A stretch of 56,704 nucleotides of DNA from Candidatus Salinicoccus stercoripullorum. GTDB lineage: Bacteria > Bacillota > Bacilli > Staphylococcales > Salinicoccaceae. Every line of letters starts with the position of its first letter. The first letter of the stretch is position 1. The notes under the pieces are model-generated. The model was not told the DNA's origin. It saw nothing but the letters and a program-made list of their open reading frames with translations, and did not search any database. Below are positions 28,800 to 37,235 of this stretch, piece by piece. The stretch covers positions 161,254 to 217,957 of the forward strand of contig DXHR01000011.1 in the NCBI GenBank assembly GCA_019113295.1. Direction: 5' to 3'. The translations under genes were made by a program, and so were the position numbers.

Positions 28800-29324
28800 T
28801 TATTCCCCCCAATTGATCAGACCTTTCCGGTCGAAGTACTTCATAATCCGCCTCTCGATCTTCCGGTTGAGCAGTGTCGCCCAGCCGTCTTTCTTTTTGA
28901 CCGGCAGTACAAGTATGCTTTCGAGCCCTGCCCTGTTGGCGCCGAAAATATCAGTCATGAGCTGATCGCCGACCATCACAGTGGATGACGGATCGACATC
29001 CATCATGCGGACTGCTTTTCTGAATGATTTGCCCAACGGCTTTCGTGCGCTGAATATATAATCGATGTCATGCGGATCACAGAATCCGCTTACCCGGGTT
29101 CTGTTGCCGTTGGATACGATCGTCACTTTGATATCGTGGACATTCAGCGTCTTGAACCAATGGATGACCACGTCATTGGCATGTGCTTCATCAAATCCGA
29201 CAAGCGTGTTGTCAAGGTCGGTGATCACCGCACTGATTCCGCGTGCCTTCAGATATTCAGGAGTAATGGAATGAAAATGCTTCACATAATCACTGGGCAG
29301 GAAATATTTTTCCAAGAACTTCAC
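28800..29324 (-). CDS. yqeG: YqeG-family HAD phosphatase
   Basis: 175 residues of the HAD IIIA subfamily: nucleophile motif ITDLDNTLVGFD (about 36-47), Ser/Asn motif TIVSNGN and VGDQLMTDIFGANRAG. The related mitochondrial Gep4 dephosphorylates phosphatidylglycerophosphate; the bacterial substrate is uncertain. The start is best placed at a GTG (29324) with AGAGGTG 7 bases upstream; the frame runs back to 29363 across the promoter. First gene of the operon. Confidence 0.88.
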   Translation of the reverse strand: MKFLEKYFLPSDYVKHFHSITPEYLKARGISAVITDLDNTLVGFDEAHANDVVIHWFKTLNVHDIKVTIVSNGNRTRVSGFCDPHDIDYIFSARKPLGKSFRKAVRMMDVDPSSTVMVGDQLMTDIFGANRAGLESILVLPVKKKDGWATLLNRKIERRIMKYFDRKGLINWGE

Positions 29325-29353
29325 TATATTGCACCTCTGATGAGTTTTCCTAT

Positions 29354-29362
29354 ATTTTAACA
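29354..29362 (-). promoter_or_regulatory. Extended -10 promoter of the yqeG operon
   Basis: Minus strand TG-T-TAAAAT (29362 down to 29354), an extended -10; the -35 region 17 bases upstream (TTAAGG) is poor. Confidence 0.5.
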
Positions 29363-29370
29363 CAAAATTA

Positions 29371-29400
29371 AAAGCGCCTTAATTTATTAAGGCGCTTTAT
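29371..29400 (-). terminator. Terminator after the 32-residue membrane protein gene
   Basis: AAAGCGCCTTAA and TTAAGGCGCTTT form a nearly perfect stem with a short AT loop, followed on the minus strand by TTTTAATTTTG. Confidence 0.85.
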
Positions 29401-29403
29401 GGA

Positions 29404-29502
29404 TTATTCAACGATTTCATTATCCTCTGTTTCAGTATCCCTGTATACAAGGTATCCGATAACGACTGTAATGACGATTGAAATGATCATGAGAAAAAGC
29501 AT
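29404..29502 (-). CDS. Uncharacterised 32-residue membrane protein
   Basis: MLFLMIISIVITVVIGYLVY forms one membrane helix, followed by an acidic cytoplasmic tail (RDTETEDNEIVE). GGAGGG lies 7 bases before the ATG and a terminator directly follows. It is the last gene of the greA-mtnN unit, 15 bases after mtnN. Family and function unknown to me; the ribosome binding site, position and terminator argue that it is real. Confidence 0.7.
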   Translation of the reverse strand: MLFLMIISIVITVVIGYLVYRDTETEDNEIVE

Positions 29503-29517
29503 GGATATCCCTCCAAA

Positions 29518-30231
29518 TTACAAGTCCTTCAATAATGATTTTACAACTTCAGACGAATGAATACAAGCTTTCGCTAAAAATTCATCATATGTCATATCCG
29601 CAGTGTCATCGGCTTTATCGGAAATCGACCGGATGATGACAAATGCTGTCGAATACTGGTAGCAGGTCTGTGCGATGGCTGCGGATTCCATATCCACCGC
29701 AAGCGCCTGCCTGAAGTTGTTTGTGATTGCCTGCTTCTGTCCGCTGCTGCTTATGAATGAATCCCCGCTCACGACGAGGCCGCCATGGCCTTTGATATCC
29801 GGATTGCTGCTGATTGCCTCAAGTGCAAGCTTGGAGAGCCCTTTGTCCGCAAGATAGAACTTCGGCATGCCCGGCACCTGACCGAGATCATATCCGAACT
29901 CGACCGCGTCCACATCATGGTGGAGTACAGAAGTGCTCACCACCATATCCGTCACATCCAGCTTGTCAGACATGGCACCTGCGACTCCCGTATTGATGAC
30001 AATGCGCACATCATACTTCTCGAGCAGCAGTGCAGTGATCATACTCGCGTTCACTTTGCCTATGCCGCTTTCGACAAGAGCCACTTCGCGGCCTGCAAGC
30101 CGTCCCCGGTATACCTTCGTATGGGCAATGCTGTCCGTGGTGCTGATATCCATCCACTCCTTCAGAATATCAACTTCAGGTTTCATCGCACCGATGATCC
30201 CTATGACAGTGTTATCAGTCAATGGAAACAA
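29518..30231 (-). CDS. mtnN: 5'-methylthioadenosine/S-adenosylhomocysteine nucleosidase
   Basis: Removes adenine from MTA and SAH, clearing by-products of polyamine and methyl-transfer reactions. About 234-237 residues. [13 protein letters not shown] at the start, [25 protein letters not shown] and the substrate-binding [10 protein letters not shown], with SDKADD near the end, are diagnostic. The start is unclear: only TTG codons (30231, 30222) are available before the conserved IGIIGAM, both inside greA and without a clear ribosome binding site, so it may rely on coupling to greA. Confidence 0.93.
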   Translation of the reverse strand: MFPLTDNTVIGIIGAMKPEVDILKEWMDISTTDSIAHTKVYRGRLAGREVALVESGIGKVNASMITALLLEKYDVRIVINTGVAGAMSDKLDVTDMVVSTSVLHHDVDAVEFGYDLGQVPGMPKFYLADKGLSKLALEAISSNPDIKGHGGLVVSGDSFISSSGQKQAITNNFRQALAVDMESAAIAQTCYQYSTAFVIIRSISDKADDTADMTYDEFLAKACIHSSEVVKSLLKDL

Positions 30232-30694
30232 TCTTGACTTTCATATCATTGCCATTCGGGAGCGGAACGTTGATCTCGTCTTTAAGTTTTGCACCAAGCA
30301 GTGCTTTTGCGATTGGTGACTCGTTGGAGATTTTCCCTTCGAACGGGTTCGCTTCCGCACTTCCGACAATCTGGTACTCCTCTTTGTCTCCGTCGGGAAG
30401 TTCAGTGAATGTCACAGTGTTCCCGAGCTGGACTTCGTTTTTGTTGTTGCTCTCTTCAATGATCTTGGCATGACGGATCATGTCCTCGATCTTTGTGATT
30501 TCCTGCTCGACGAAACCCTGTTCATCTTTGGCGGCATCGTATTCGGAGTTCTCGGAAAGGTCGCCGAAACTTCTTGCCACTTTTATCTTTTCCACCACTT
30601 CAGGACGCTTGACCGTCTTAAGCTGCTCAAGCTCCTCCTGCAGTTGTTCATAACCACTCTGTGTCATCGGAAATTCTTTTTGCATATCCATCAT
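30215..30694 (-). CDS. greA: Transcription elongation factor GreA
   Basis: Rescues backtracked RNA polymerase by stimulating transcript cleavage. 159 residues: an N-terminal antiparallel coiled coil (about 1-80) with the tip acidic residues in [18 protein letters not shown] (42-59), then a C-terminal FKBP-like domain ([19 protein letters not shown] within it). GGAGG precedes tandem ATGs (30694, 30691). Confidence 0.97.
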   Translation of the reverse strand: MMDMQKEFPMTQSGYEQLQEELEQLKTVKRPEVVEKIKVARSFGDLSENSEYDAAKDEQGFVEQEITKIEDMIRHAKIIEESNNKNEVQLGNTVTFTELPDGDKEEYQIVGSAEANPFEGKISNESPIAKALLGAKLKDEINVPLPNGNDMKVKIVSID

Positions 30695-30728
30695 AATTCC
30701 TCCATAAAGTTCTTTGTTTTAATGAATT

Positions 30729-31349
30729 CTAATTGTTTATCAATGTTCTTATCTTGGTTGTTATCAGGTCGATTGCGACATTGTTCTCCCCGCCCTCGGG
30801 GATGATGACATCGCTGAAACGCTTTGTCGGCTCGATGAACTGGAGATGCATCGGGCGGACAACCGTCAAATACTGGTTGATGACGGAATCCATCGTCCTG
30901 CCGCGTTTTTCGATATCCCGCTGCATGCGGCGCAGGATCCTGATATCAGAATCAGTATCGACATAAAGTTTCACATCCATCAGATTCCTGAGTATTTCAT
31001 TTTCGAGGGCAAAAATCCCCTCGATGATGATTACATCCCTCGGTTCGACGAGAATCGTCCGGTCACTTCTCGTATGGATTTCATAATTGTATGTCGGCAC
31101 TTCCACGGCCTTCCGGTCCAGAAGCTGCCTGACGTGAGAAATGAGCAGGTCGTTGTCGAACGCGAAGGGATGATCGTAGTTGGTCTCAAGACGCTCCTCG
31201 AAAGTTTTTTCACTCTGATCTTTATAGTAGTAATCCTGTTCGATCAGAACGACGCTGTGACCATCCAGTGCCTCCATTATTTTTCTGGTAACCGAGGTTT
31301 TCCCTGATCCGGACCCCCCGGCTATCCCAATAATCGTCGGTCTGTTCAT
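30729..31349 (-). CDS. udk: Uridine kinase
   Basis: Phosphorylates uridine and cytidine in pyrimidine salvage. 206 residues. P-loop [13 protein letters not shown] (8-20), YDHPFAFD and [13 protein letters not shown] are family marks. Its ATG overlaps the trmR stop by 4 bases (31346-31349); in Bacillus and Staphylococcus two U32-peptidase genes usually lie between these genes. Confidence 0.96.
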   Translation of the reverse strand: MNRPTIIGIAGGSGSGKTSVTRKIMEALDGHSVVLIEQDYYYKDQSEKTFEERLETNYDHPFAFDNDLLISHVRQLLDRKAVEVPTYNYEIHTRSDRTILVEPRDVIIIEGIFALENEILRNLMDVKLYVDTDSDIRILRRMQRDIEKRGRTMDSVINQYLTVVRPMHLQFIEPTKRFSDVIIPEGGENNVAIDLITTKIRTLINN

Positions 31350-31984
31350 GCGTTCTTTCCCTCTTCCTGTTTACTGATGATAAGCAGTCCGTCCCCGACT
31401 GGAAGGAATGATGAGAGCATCCCCGATGCGGCAATCCTTTTATTGAACGCATCGACTTTCTCCTTCATGCGCCGTCTGTTCCTCGAATGGGTCTCCTCTT
31501 CGACCACAAGTCCCCTGAGCAGAATATTATCCACTATGATGAGACCGCCGTCTTTTATAAGCGGACTGAAGTTTTCGAAGAAGTATTCATTATTGCCTTT
31601 TGACGCATCAATGAACAGAATGTCAAACGGCCCTTTGAGCGTTTCAGGATCAATTTCCTTGGCATCCTGAAGTACCGGATCGACTCTTCCGGTCACTCCA
31701 TATGCCTCGAAGAAATCTTTCGCCACCCTGTGGCTGTCCCCGTCCTTCTCGATCGTCACGACTTCCACAGCGTCACTGACTGAAAGCATGTGCAGCGCAC
31801 TGTAACCGATTGCAGTGCCAATTTCAAGTATGCGTTCTGCTCCTGTAAGATGAATATAATGCTTCATCACCTGCAGCGCATCGAAATCCATGATCGGTAC
31901 TTTGTACTCCCTGGCATAAGAGAGTACATCAGGGAACAGTTCCGGTCCGCTGTTCATCCTCTCAATATATTCAAATATTTCCAT
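31346..31984 (-). CDS. trmR: tRNA 5-hydroxyuridine methyltransferase TrmR (YrrM)
   Basis: O-methyltransferase family 3; the Bacillus member methylates ho5U34 to mo5U34 in tRNAs. 212 residues with the SAM motif [15 protein letters not shown] (about 56-70), an acidic metal site in [15 protein letters not shown] and DNILLRG. The assignment to TrmR rests on synteny (mltG-trmR-udk-greA) as well as sequence. The genes that make ho5U (trhP1/trhP2) are not present here. Confidence 0.85.
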   Translation of the reverse strand: MEIFEYIERMNSGPELFPDVLSYAREYKVPIMDFDALQVMKHYIHLTGAERILEIGTAIGYSALHMLSVSDAVEVVTIEKDGDSHRVAKDFFEAYGVTGRVDPVLQDAKEIDPETLKGPFDILFIDASKGNNEYFFENFSPLIKDGGLIIVDNILLRGLVVEEETHSRNRRRMKEKVDAFNKRIAASGMLSSFLPVGDGLLIISKQEEGKNA

Positions 31985-32002
31985 GTCCTCACCACATATA
32001 AA

Positions 32003-32033
32003 AAATACAACTGATAACTTCCGTTATCAGTTG
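32003..32033 (-). terminator. Hairpin between mltG and trmR
   Basis: CAACTGATAAC (32008-32018), loop TTCC, GTTATCAGTTG (32023-32033); on the minus strand TATTTTTTATA follows. A weaker hairpin lies just upstream at 32069-32086. Confidence 0.75.
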
Positions 32034-32095
32034 CTATATTTATCACAATTCATAGTAGCACAGTTTATACCACTTGAAAAGGTGGTTTTTACCAA

Positions 32096-33226
32096 CTACT
32101 CCTGATTATTTATATATTTTTCCCTGTTTTCAACATGTTCTTCGAAAGTCCGGGCAAAGTGATTGTTACCCTCACTGTCGGCAAGGAAATAATAGTAATC
32201 AGTATTTGAAGGATTCATCGTACTCTGCAGTGACTCGAGCCCGGGGGATGCAATCGGCCCCGGTGGCAGTCCGGTATGGATGTAAGTATTGTATGGGTCC
32301 TCGACCTCGAGATCCTCGAACAATGTACGTTCCTGATGTTCGCCGAGCGCATAGAGGACCGTCGGGTCCGTCTGCAGCGGCATGGCCGGGTTTTCAGACA
32401 TCCTGTTCAGGAATACACTGACAATCTTGGAACGGTCTGCAAGCGAAGTCGCCTCTTTTTCCACCAGGGATGAAAGCGTCAGGAATTCATGGAACGTAAG
32501 CTCCTTGTTATCACCTTCCAGAGTGATGCTGTAGCTATCTACAGAGTTATAGACACTGTAGCTGTTGGACTGTGTTGCGTCCAGCATCTCGCGGATGAGG
32601 TCTTCGATGTTCGGCTCTTCCTCTGTTATGTCGTATGTGGCCGGATAAAGGTAGCCTTCAAGCGGATACTTCACCTCTTCATCGAGTATTTCATCCGACA
32701 GCATATCTGGATATTCCTCGATCAGGGATTTGATGAATTCCTCATCCTCCATGAGTTCCATGAAGCGGTCGGCTGCAACCGGCAGCTGGTCTTCAGCCTG
32801 GGCTGCAATCTCTTCGACCGAATACCCCTCCGGTACTGTCAGCCGGTACAATACTTCCTGGTAGAGTCGCCCCGTTTCCAGCGTTTTGGCAATCTGCTGG
32901 AAATCCATGCTCGGAGACAGTTCATATTCTCCTGAATGATAATCGGTGATGCTGTTCAATTTGAGGAAGTACTCAAACATCATGCCATTCCTTATGATAC
33001 CCTCCTCTTCCAGCTGCTGACCGATCATCTCCGCTGATGCCCCCTGTTCGATGACGACCTGCGTTGTCTCGGTCGAATTGGCATCAAGGGGCTCAGATCC
33101 TGACTTTATGTACATGTAAACAATGATTGCTGCAATAATCAGACCTATTGCCAATATCCCGATGACGAACAATGACAGGTAGGAAGATACGTTCTTTGAA
33201 AACTTGATATCATCATTTCTACTCAT
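32096..33226 (-). CDS. mltG: Endolytic murein transglycosylase MltG
   Basis: Cleaves nascent peptidoglycan strands at the membrane. 376 residues: short cytoplasmic start, one membrane helix (about 17-41), a LysM-like region and the YceG catalytic domain, with the catalytic Glu in SSLVEKEATSLADRSK (Glu about 256), VFLNRM and the C-terminal LPPGPIASPGLESLQ. It has AGGAG 6 bases before the ATG. Confidence 0.95.
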   Translation of the reverse strand: MSRNDDIKFSKNVSSYLSLFVIGILAIGLIIAAIIVYMYIKSGSEPLDANSTETTQVVIEQGASAEMIGQQLEEEGIIRNGMMFEYFLKLNSITDYHSGEYELSPSMDFQQIAKTLETGRLYQEVLYRLTVPEGYSVEEIAAQAEDQLPVAADRFMELMEDEEFIKSLIEEYPDMLSDEILDEEVKYPLEGYLYPATYDITEEEPNIEDLIREMLDATQSNSYSVYNSVDSYSITLEGDNKELTFHEFLTLSSLVEKEATSLADRSKIVSVFLNRMSENPAMPLQTDPTVLYALGEHQERTLFEDLEVEDPYNTYIHTGLPPGPIASPGLESLQSTMNPSNTDYYYFLADSEGNNHFARTFEEHVENREKYINNQE

Positions 33227-33241
33227 ATAAAACTCCTATCC

Positions 33242-33271
33242 CAAAAATAGCTTCCAATTCTCATTGGAAGC
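33242..33271 (-). terminator. Terminator after the DUF1292 gene
   Basis: GCTTCCAAT, loop, ATTGGAAGC, then TATTTTTGG on the minus strand; it lies between the DUF1292 gene and mltG. Confidence 0.8.
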
Positions 33272-33296
33272 CATTCTGTAACCTTTTGCTGATGAT

Positions 33297-33602
33297 CTAC
33301 TCTTCGGGATCATCCATCTGGGTATTGACCACTTCTTCGATCATATCCCACTCATCGTCTGTTTCTACCGGCAGGAACTTCCCGCCTTCGCCGTCTTCAT
33401 CGGCGACATTTATCATCGGGATGAGTTCGATCTCTTCATCTTCATTTGAGAAGTTGCCCTCTTCTGCGAGAATGACATAGTCTTTCTCAAATTCAGGATG
33501 ATGGAATTCAAGCATTTTTCGGTATAGCACTTCATTGCCGTCCTCGTCGTACAGCGTGAGAAGCTCTTCTTCCTGGTTAAAATCCATTTCTTCCTGACTC
33601 AT
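33297..33602 (-). CDS. DUF1292-family acidic protein (YrzB-like)
   Basis: 101 residues, strongly acidic, with the family pattern [20 protein letters not shown] near the start and YVILAEEGN in the middle. Conserved in Firmicutes after ruvX; function unknown. Three bases separate it from ruvX. The C-terminus is very Glu/Asp rich. Confidence 0.9.
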   Translation of the reverse strand: MSQEEMDFNQEEELLTLYDEDGNEVLYRKMLEFHHPEFEKDYVILAEEGNFSNEDEEIELIPMINVADEDGEGGKFLPVETDDEWDMIEEVVNTQMDDPEE

Positions 33603-33605
33603 TGG

Positions 33606-34037
33606 TTATTCTCCTTTTGCCGGATTGTCAAGAAAGCCCTGGAGTATGAATACTGCAGCCATCTTGTCGATCACAGCTTTCCGTTTTTTGCGGGAGACGT
33701 CCGCTTCAAGCAATGTTCTCTCTGCACCTGCGGTGCTGAGACGCTCATCCCATAATAGTATTTTAACATCTGGCATGCTGTTTTCAAGCAATTTACTATA
33801 ATGGATGGAACGCTCCCCGCTCTCGCCTATCGAGTTGTTCATGTGCTTTGGCAGCCCGACCACAATGGTGGATACATCATTCTCCTCTGTTATTTTCACC
33901 ACTTCATCAATGCCGAAATGACCATTTTCAGAATCAATTTTCAGAGTCGTCAAACCCTGGGCTGTCCATCCCAGTGCATCACTGAGGGCAACCCCGACTG
34001 TTTTGGTGCCGACATCCAGGCCGAGCGTCCTAGTCAT
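33606..34037 (-). CDS. ruvX: Holliday junction resolvase-like YqgF/RuvX
   Basis: 143 residues of the RNase H-like YqgF family, linked to pre-16S rRNA 5' processing and proposed as a resolvase. Starts [17 protein letters not shown] with the first catalytic Asp, followed by [12 protein letters not shown] and [13 protein letters not shown] with further acidic residues. It overlaps ireB by 8 bases. Confidence 0.93.
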   Translation of the reverse strand: MTRTLGLDVGTKTVGVALSDALGWTAQGLTTLKIDSENGHFGIDEVVKITEENDVSTIVVGLPKHMNNSIGESGERSIHYSKLLENSMPDVKILLWDERLSTAGAERTLLEADVSRKKRKAVIDKMAAVFILQGFLDNPAKGE

Positions 34038-34293
34038 TTATCTCCCGCTCGATATATGTCCTGACCAGGACTTCCATGATTTCATCGCGGTCTACGTGGC
34101 GTATATGGTTCCGTGCTTCGTTATGGCGCGGAATATAGGCCGGGTCGCCGCTCTGGAGATAGCCGACAATCTGGTTGATAGGATTATAGCCGCGTTCCTC
34201 CAGGGTGTTATAGACATTAGCGAGTATTTCTTTGACATCATGTGCCTGTGTATCTTCAACATTGAACTTCATCGTTTCGTCAAATTGACTCAA
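34030..34293 (-). CDS. ireB: IreB-family (UPF0297) protein
   Basis: 87 residues from a TTG start at 34293 (GGGAGTG 7 bases upstream), giving the normal beginning [15 protein letters not shown]. An upstream in-frame ATG at 34308 would include the ribosome binding site. IreB is a substrate of the Ser/Thr kinase IreK and modulates cephalosporin resistance in Enterococcus. Conserved between alaS and ruvX. Confidence 0.92.
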   Translation of the reverse strand: MSQFDETMKFNVEDTQAHDVKEILANVYNTLEERGYNPINQIVGYLQSGDPAYIPRHNEARNHIRHVDRDEIMEVLVRTYIEREIND

Positions 34294-34328
34294 AATCAGC
34301 ACTCCCATCCTACTAGCATTTGTATTCT

Positions 34329-34337
34329 ATTATAGCA
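34329..34337 (-). promoter_or_regulatory. Extended -10 promoter of ireB-ruvX
   Basis: Minus strand TG-C-TATAAT (34337 down to 34329), with no good -35. It lies right after the alaS stop. Confidence 0.5.
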
Positions 34338-34348
34338 TTTTTGGATGC

Positions 34349-36979
34349 CTAGAATGAACTTTTAATGTGGTTTTTAGCCAATTGTAACGCAATTGTTATA
34401 TTCGAAGGGTCTGTACCGCCGCCTTGTGCCATATCAGGACGGCCGCCGCCTTTTCCGCCGACAGCTTCCGCCATCTCCTTCATGATATCTCCGGCTCTCA
34501 CTGTTTTGGTCATCTCTTTTGGGACCGTGACGACAAGTGAAACCTTGCCTTCATTCTGGGAGGCAAGTGCGATGACGGCATCCTGTGCTTTCGATTTGAT
34601 AGTGTCCATCGTTTCCCTGAGTTCTTTTGCGTTTCCTGCCGGCACTTCAGCAGCAATCACACGCACTCCTTCGACCGTTTCTGCCAGCTCGTCAATATTG
34701 CTGAGTTTTTCATCCTGGCTTCTGGCCTTGAGTGACTTGTTCTCCTCTTTCAGCGCACGGACATCCTCCTGCACTGCCTCCACCTTTTTTACGACCTGGA
34801 TTTCCTTCACTTTCAGGTTTGAGGCGATTTCATTCAGGCGCTCCTCTTTCTCCTTGTAGACAGCGGCTGCATATCTGCTTGTCACTGCTTCGATTCTGCG
34901 CACACCGGCGCCAATGCCTGACTCTGAAACAATCTTGAACAGGCCGATTTCGGCGGTGTTTCTGACGTGTATGCCGCCGCAGAGTTCCACTGAATATCCA
35001 TCAATATCAACAACGCGCACTACATTGCCGTATTTCTCGCCGAAAAGCGCCATTGCGCCCTTCGCCTTCGCCTCCTCGATCGGCATTTCAGAGATATGGA
35101 CTTCGAGGTTTTCATATATCTTTTCGTTCACAATGTCCTCGATTGTTTTTATTTCTGCTTCGGACAGACCTTCGAGGTGGGAAAAGTCAAAGCGCAGTCG
35201 CTCCTTTTCCACAAGGGAACCGGCCTGGTTGACGTGACTGCCAAGCGTATCCTTGAGCGCCTGATGAAGCAGGTGTGTTGCTGTATGGTTCTTGATGATG
35301 AAATTCCGGTCCTCACGACTGACAGTGAGCGTATATGTCTCACCCGTATTGATTGTTCCGCTGAGCAGTTTTGCAACATGTACATTCTGGCCGTTCGGGG
35401 CTTTGTAGACAGATGTGACTTCAAGCCTGGCACCCCTGCTCTCGATGGTCCCCTTGTCTGCGACCTGTCCGCCGCTCACAGCGTAGAACGGCGTCCTGTC
35501 GAACAATAGTTCAACTCCGCCCGTCTCTGCCAGGGAATCAAGTGCATTGTCATCTTTGATGATATGGGTGAGTACAGCTTCCTCTTTTTGGGACTGATAG
35601 CCTGTGAACTCACTCCGTTCAGTGATGCCGGCGAGCGTTTCAGACTGTACCTGCATGGACTCGCCGGATTTTCTGGCACTCCTTGCACGTTCGCGCTGCT
35701 GTTTCATTTCGTCGATGAACCCTTCCTCATCCACACTGAGCCCATCCTGTTCGGCATATTCCTTTGTCAGTTCATACGGGAATCCGTATGTGTCATAGAG
35801 GCGGAATGCATCTTCACCTTTGATGACCGAACCGTTCCTTCTCGCTTCATCGCGCAGACCTTCATATATGCGGATGCCTTCGTCGAGTGTGACGAGGAAG
35901 CGTTCCTCCTCCTTCTTGATGACTTCTTTGATGAAGTCGCGGCGCTCGCGCACGTTGGTGTAGAATCCACCCATGACATCCGCCACGGTGTCGGTCAGCT
36001 CGTACAAGAACGCACGTTTGATATTGAGTTCCTTGCTGAACCGTACAGCGCGCCTGATAAGCCGGCGGAGGACATAACCACGCCCTTCGTTTGAAGGGAG
36101 CGCACCATCCGCCACTGCAAAGCTGACAGTCCTTATATGGTCACTGATCACTTTGAATGCAGTATCCACCGTCTCATCCCGGCCGTACTTGCTGCCGCTG
36201 ATCTCTTCCAGGGAGGAAAGGATCGGTGTGAACAGGTCTGTATCAAAATTTGTCGGCGCGTCCTGGATGACACTTGCCAGCCTTTCGAGACCCATGCCGG
36301 TATCGATGTTCTTTTTAGGGAGCGGTGTATATGAACCATCCTTATTGTGGTTGAATTCACTGAACACCAGGTTCCATATTTCAAGAAACCTCTCATTCTC
36401 GCCTCCCGGATACAATTCCTCAGCCGGCGAATTCAGTTCATAGGAGGCTCCCCGGTCATAGAATATTTCACTGTTCGGTCCGCACGGCCCTTCCCCGATG
36501 TCCCAGAAGTTGCCTTCTATACGAATGATGCGGGAAGGTTCGAGACCGATATCCTCGCGCCATATCCTGTATGCATCCTCATCCTCCGGATGGATCGTCA
36601 CATACAGAAGATCCGGATCGAAGCCGATATATTCCTTATTCGTCAGGAAATCCCATGCATATTCAACCGCTTCCTTCTTGAAGTAATCCCCGATCGAAAA
36701 GTTGCCGAGCATCTCAAAGAAAGTATGGTGGCGTGCAGTGAAGCCGACATTTTCAATATCGTTCGTACGGATCGCTTTTTGTGCATTCACGATCTTGGGA
36801 TTCTCCGGTATCACCCGTCCGTCAAAATATTTTTTCAGTGTTGCAACACCCGAGTTGATCCATAGCAGAGAATCATCGTCAATCGGCACAAGCGGTGCAC
36901 TCGGCTCCACCATATGATCCATATTTTTAAAGTATTCAAGGAAAAGCCCTCTTAATTCATTGCCTGTTCTTTTTTTCAT
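34349..36979 (-). CDS. alaS: Alanyl-tRNA synthetase
   Basis: Charges tRNA-Ala. 876 residues: class II catalytic core (about 1-240; motif around [20 protein letters not shown]), tRNA-recognition helices, an editing domain with [11 protein letters not shown] and the CGGIH zinc motif, and a C-terminal DHHA1 domain with [15 protein letters not shown]. The start at 36979 follows GGAGTG by 6 bases; the frame reaches 37063 through the T-box leader. Confidence 0.97.
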   Translation of the reverse strand: MKKRTGNELRGLFLEYFKNMDHMVEPSAPLVPIDDDSLLWINSGVATLKKYFDGRVIPENPKIVNAQKAIRTNDIENVGFTARHHTFFEMLGNFSIGDYFKKEAVEYAWDFLTNKEYIGFDPDLLYVTIHPEDEDAYRIWREDIGLEPSRIIRIEGNFWDIGEGPCGPNSEIFYDRGASYELNSPAEELYPGGENERFLEIWNLVFSEFNHNKDGSYTPLPKKNIDTGMGLERLASVIQDAPTNFDTDLFTPILSSLEEISGSKYGRDETVDTAFKVISDHIRTVSFAVADGALPSNEGRGYVLRRLIRRAVRFSKELNIKRAFLYELTDTVADVMGGFYTNVRERRDFIKEVIKKEEERFLVTLDEGIRIYEGLRDEARRNGSVIKGEDAFRLYDTYGFPYELTKEYAEQDGLSVDEEGFIDEMKQQRERARSARKSGESMQVQSETLAGITERSEFTGYQSQKEEAVLTHIIKDDNALDSLAETGGVELLFDRTPFYAVSGGQVADKGTIESRGARLEVTSVYKAPNGQNVHVAKLLSGTINTGETYTLTVSREDRNFIIKNHTATHLLHQALKDTLGSHVNQAGSLVEKERLRFDFSHLEGLSEAEIKTIEDIVNEKIYENLEVHISEMPIEEAKAKGAMALFGEKYGNVVRVVDIDGYSVELCGGIHVRNTAEIGLFKIVSESGIGAGVRRIEAVTSRYAAAVYKEKEERLNEIASNLKVKEIQVVKKVEAVQEDVRALKEENKSLKARSQDEKLSNIDELAETVEGVRVIAAEVPAGNAKELRETMDTIKSKAQDAVIALASQNEGKVSLVVTVPKEMTKTVRAGDIMKEMAEAVGGKGGGRPDMAQGGGTDPSNITIALQLAKNHIKSSF

Positions 36980-37004
36980 TTGTATCACTCCATATCCAAG
37001 TTTA

Positions 37005-37200
37005 TGAAATAAAAAAAGACCGCCCCAAAAAAATGGGACGATCTGGACCGCGGTACCACCCAAGTTATGGCCTGAGCCATCACTCCTGTATTATCACGTT
37101 GTACCGGAAAACAGCACGGTGACGGACGCAGCATTGTTTCCACCAACCACAATGTCTCTGTTCAGTACGCATCGCCAACTCGATTTTCCGGTTCATCTTG
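37005..37200 (-). promoter_or_regulatory. T-box riboswitch leader of alaS
   Basis: Minus strand. The T-box GGGTGGTACCGCGGT is at 37047-37061. A terminator follows at 37011-37043 (GATCGTCCC pairing with GGGGCGGTC, then seven T). Stem I closes by ACCGGAAAA (37184-37192) with TTTTCCGGT (37103-37111). A GCU at 37113-37115 on the 3' strand of stem I is a possible alanine specifier. Uncharged tRNA-Ala should stabilise the antiterminator and switch alaS on. Confidence 0.93.
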
Positions 37201-37206
37201 ACTTTG

Positions 37207-37235
37207 ATTATAGATATTCAGAAGACGCATGTCAA
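37207..37235 (-). promoter_or_regulatory. Consensus promoter of alaS
   Basis: Minus strand: TTGACA (37230-37235), 17 bases, TATAAT (37207-37212). Both boxes are perfect, and the -35 overlaps the recD2 stop codon. Confidence 0.9.
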
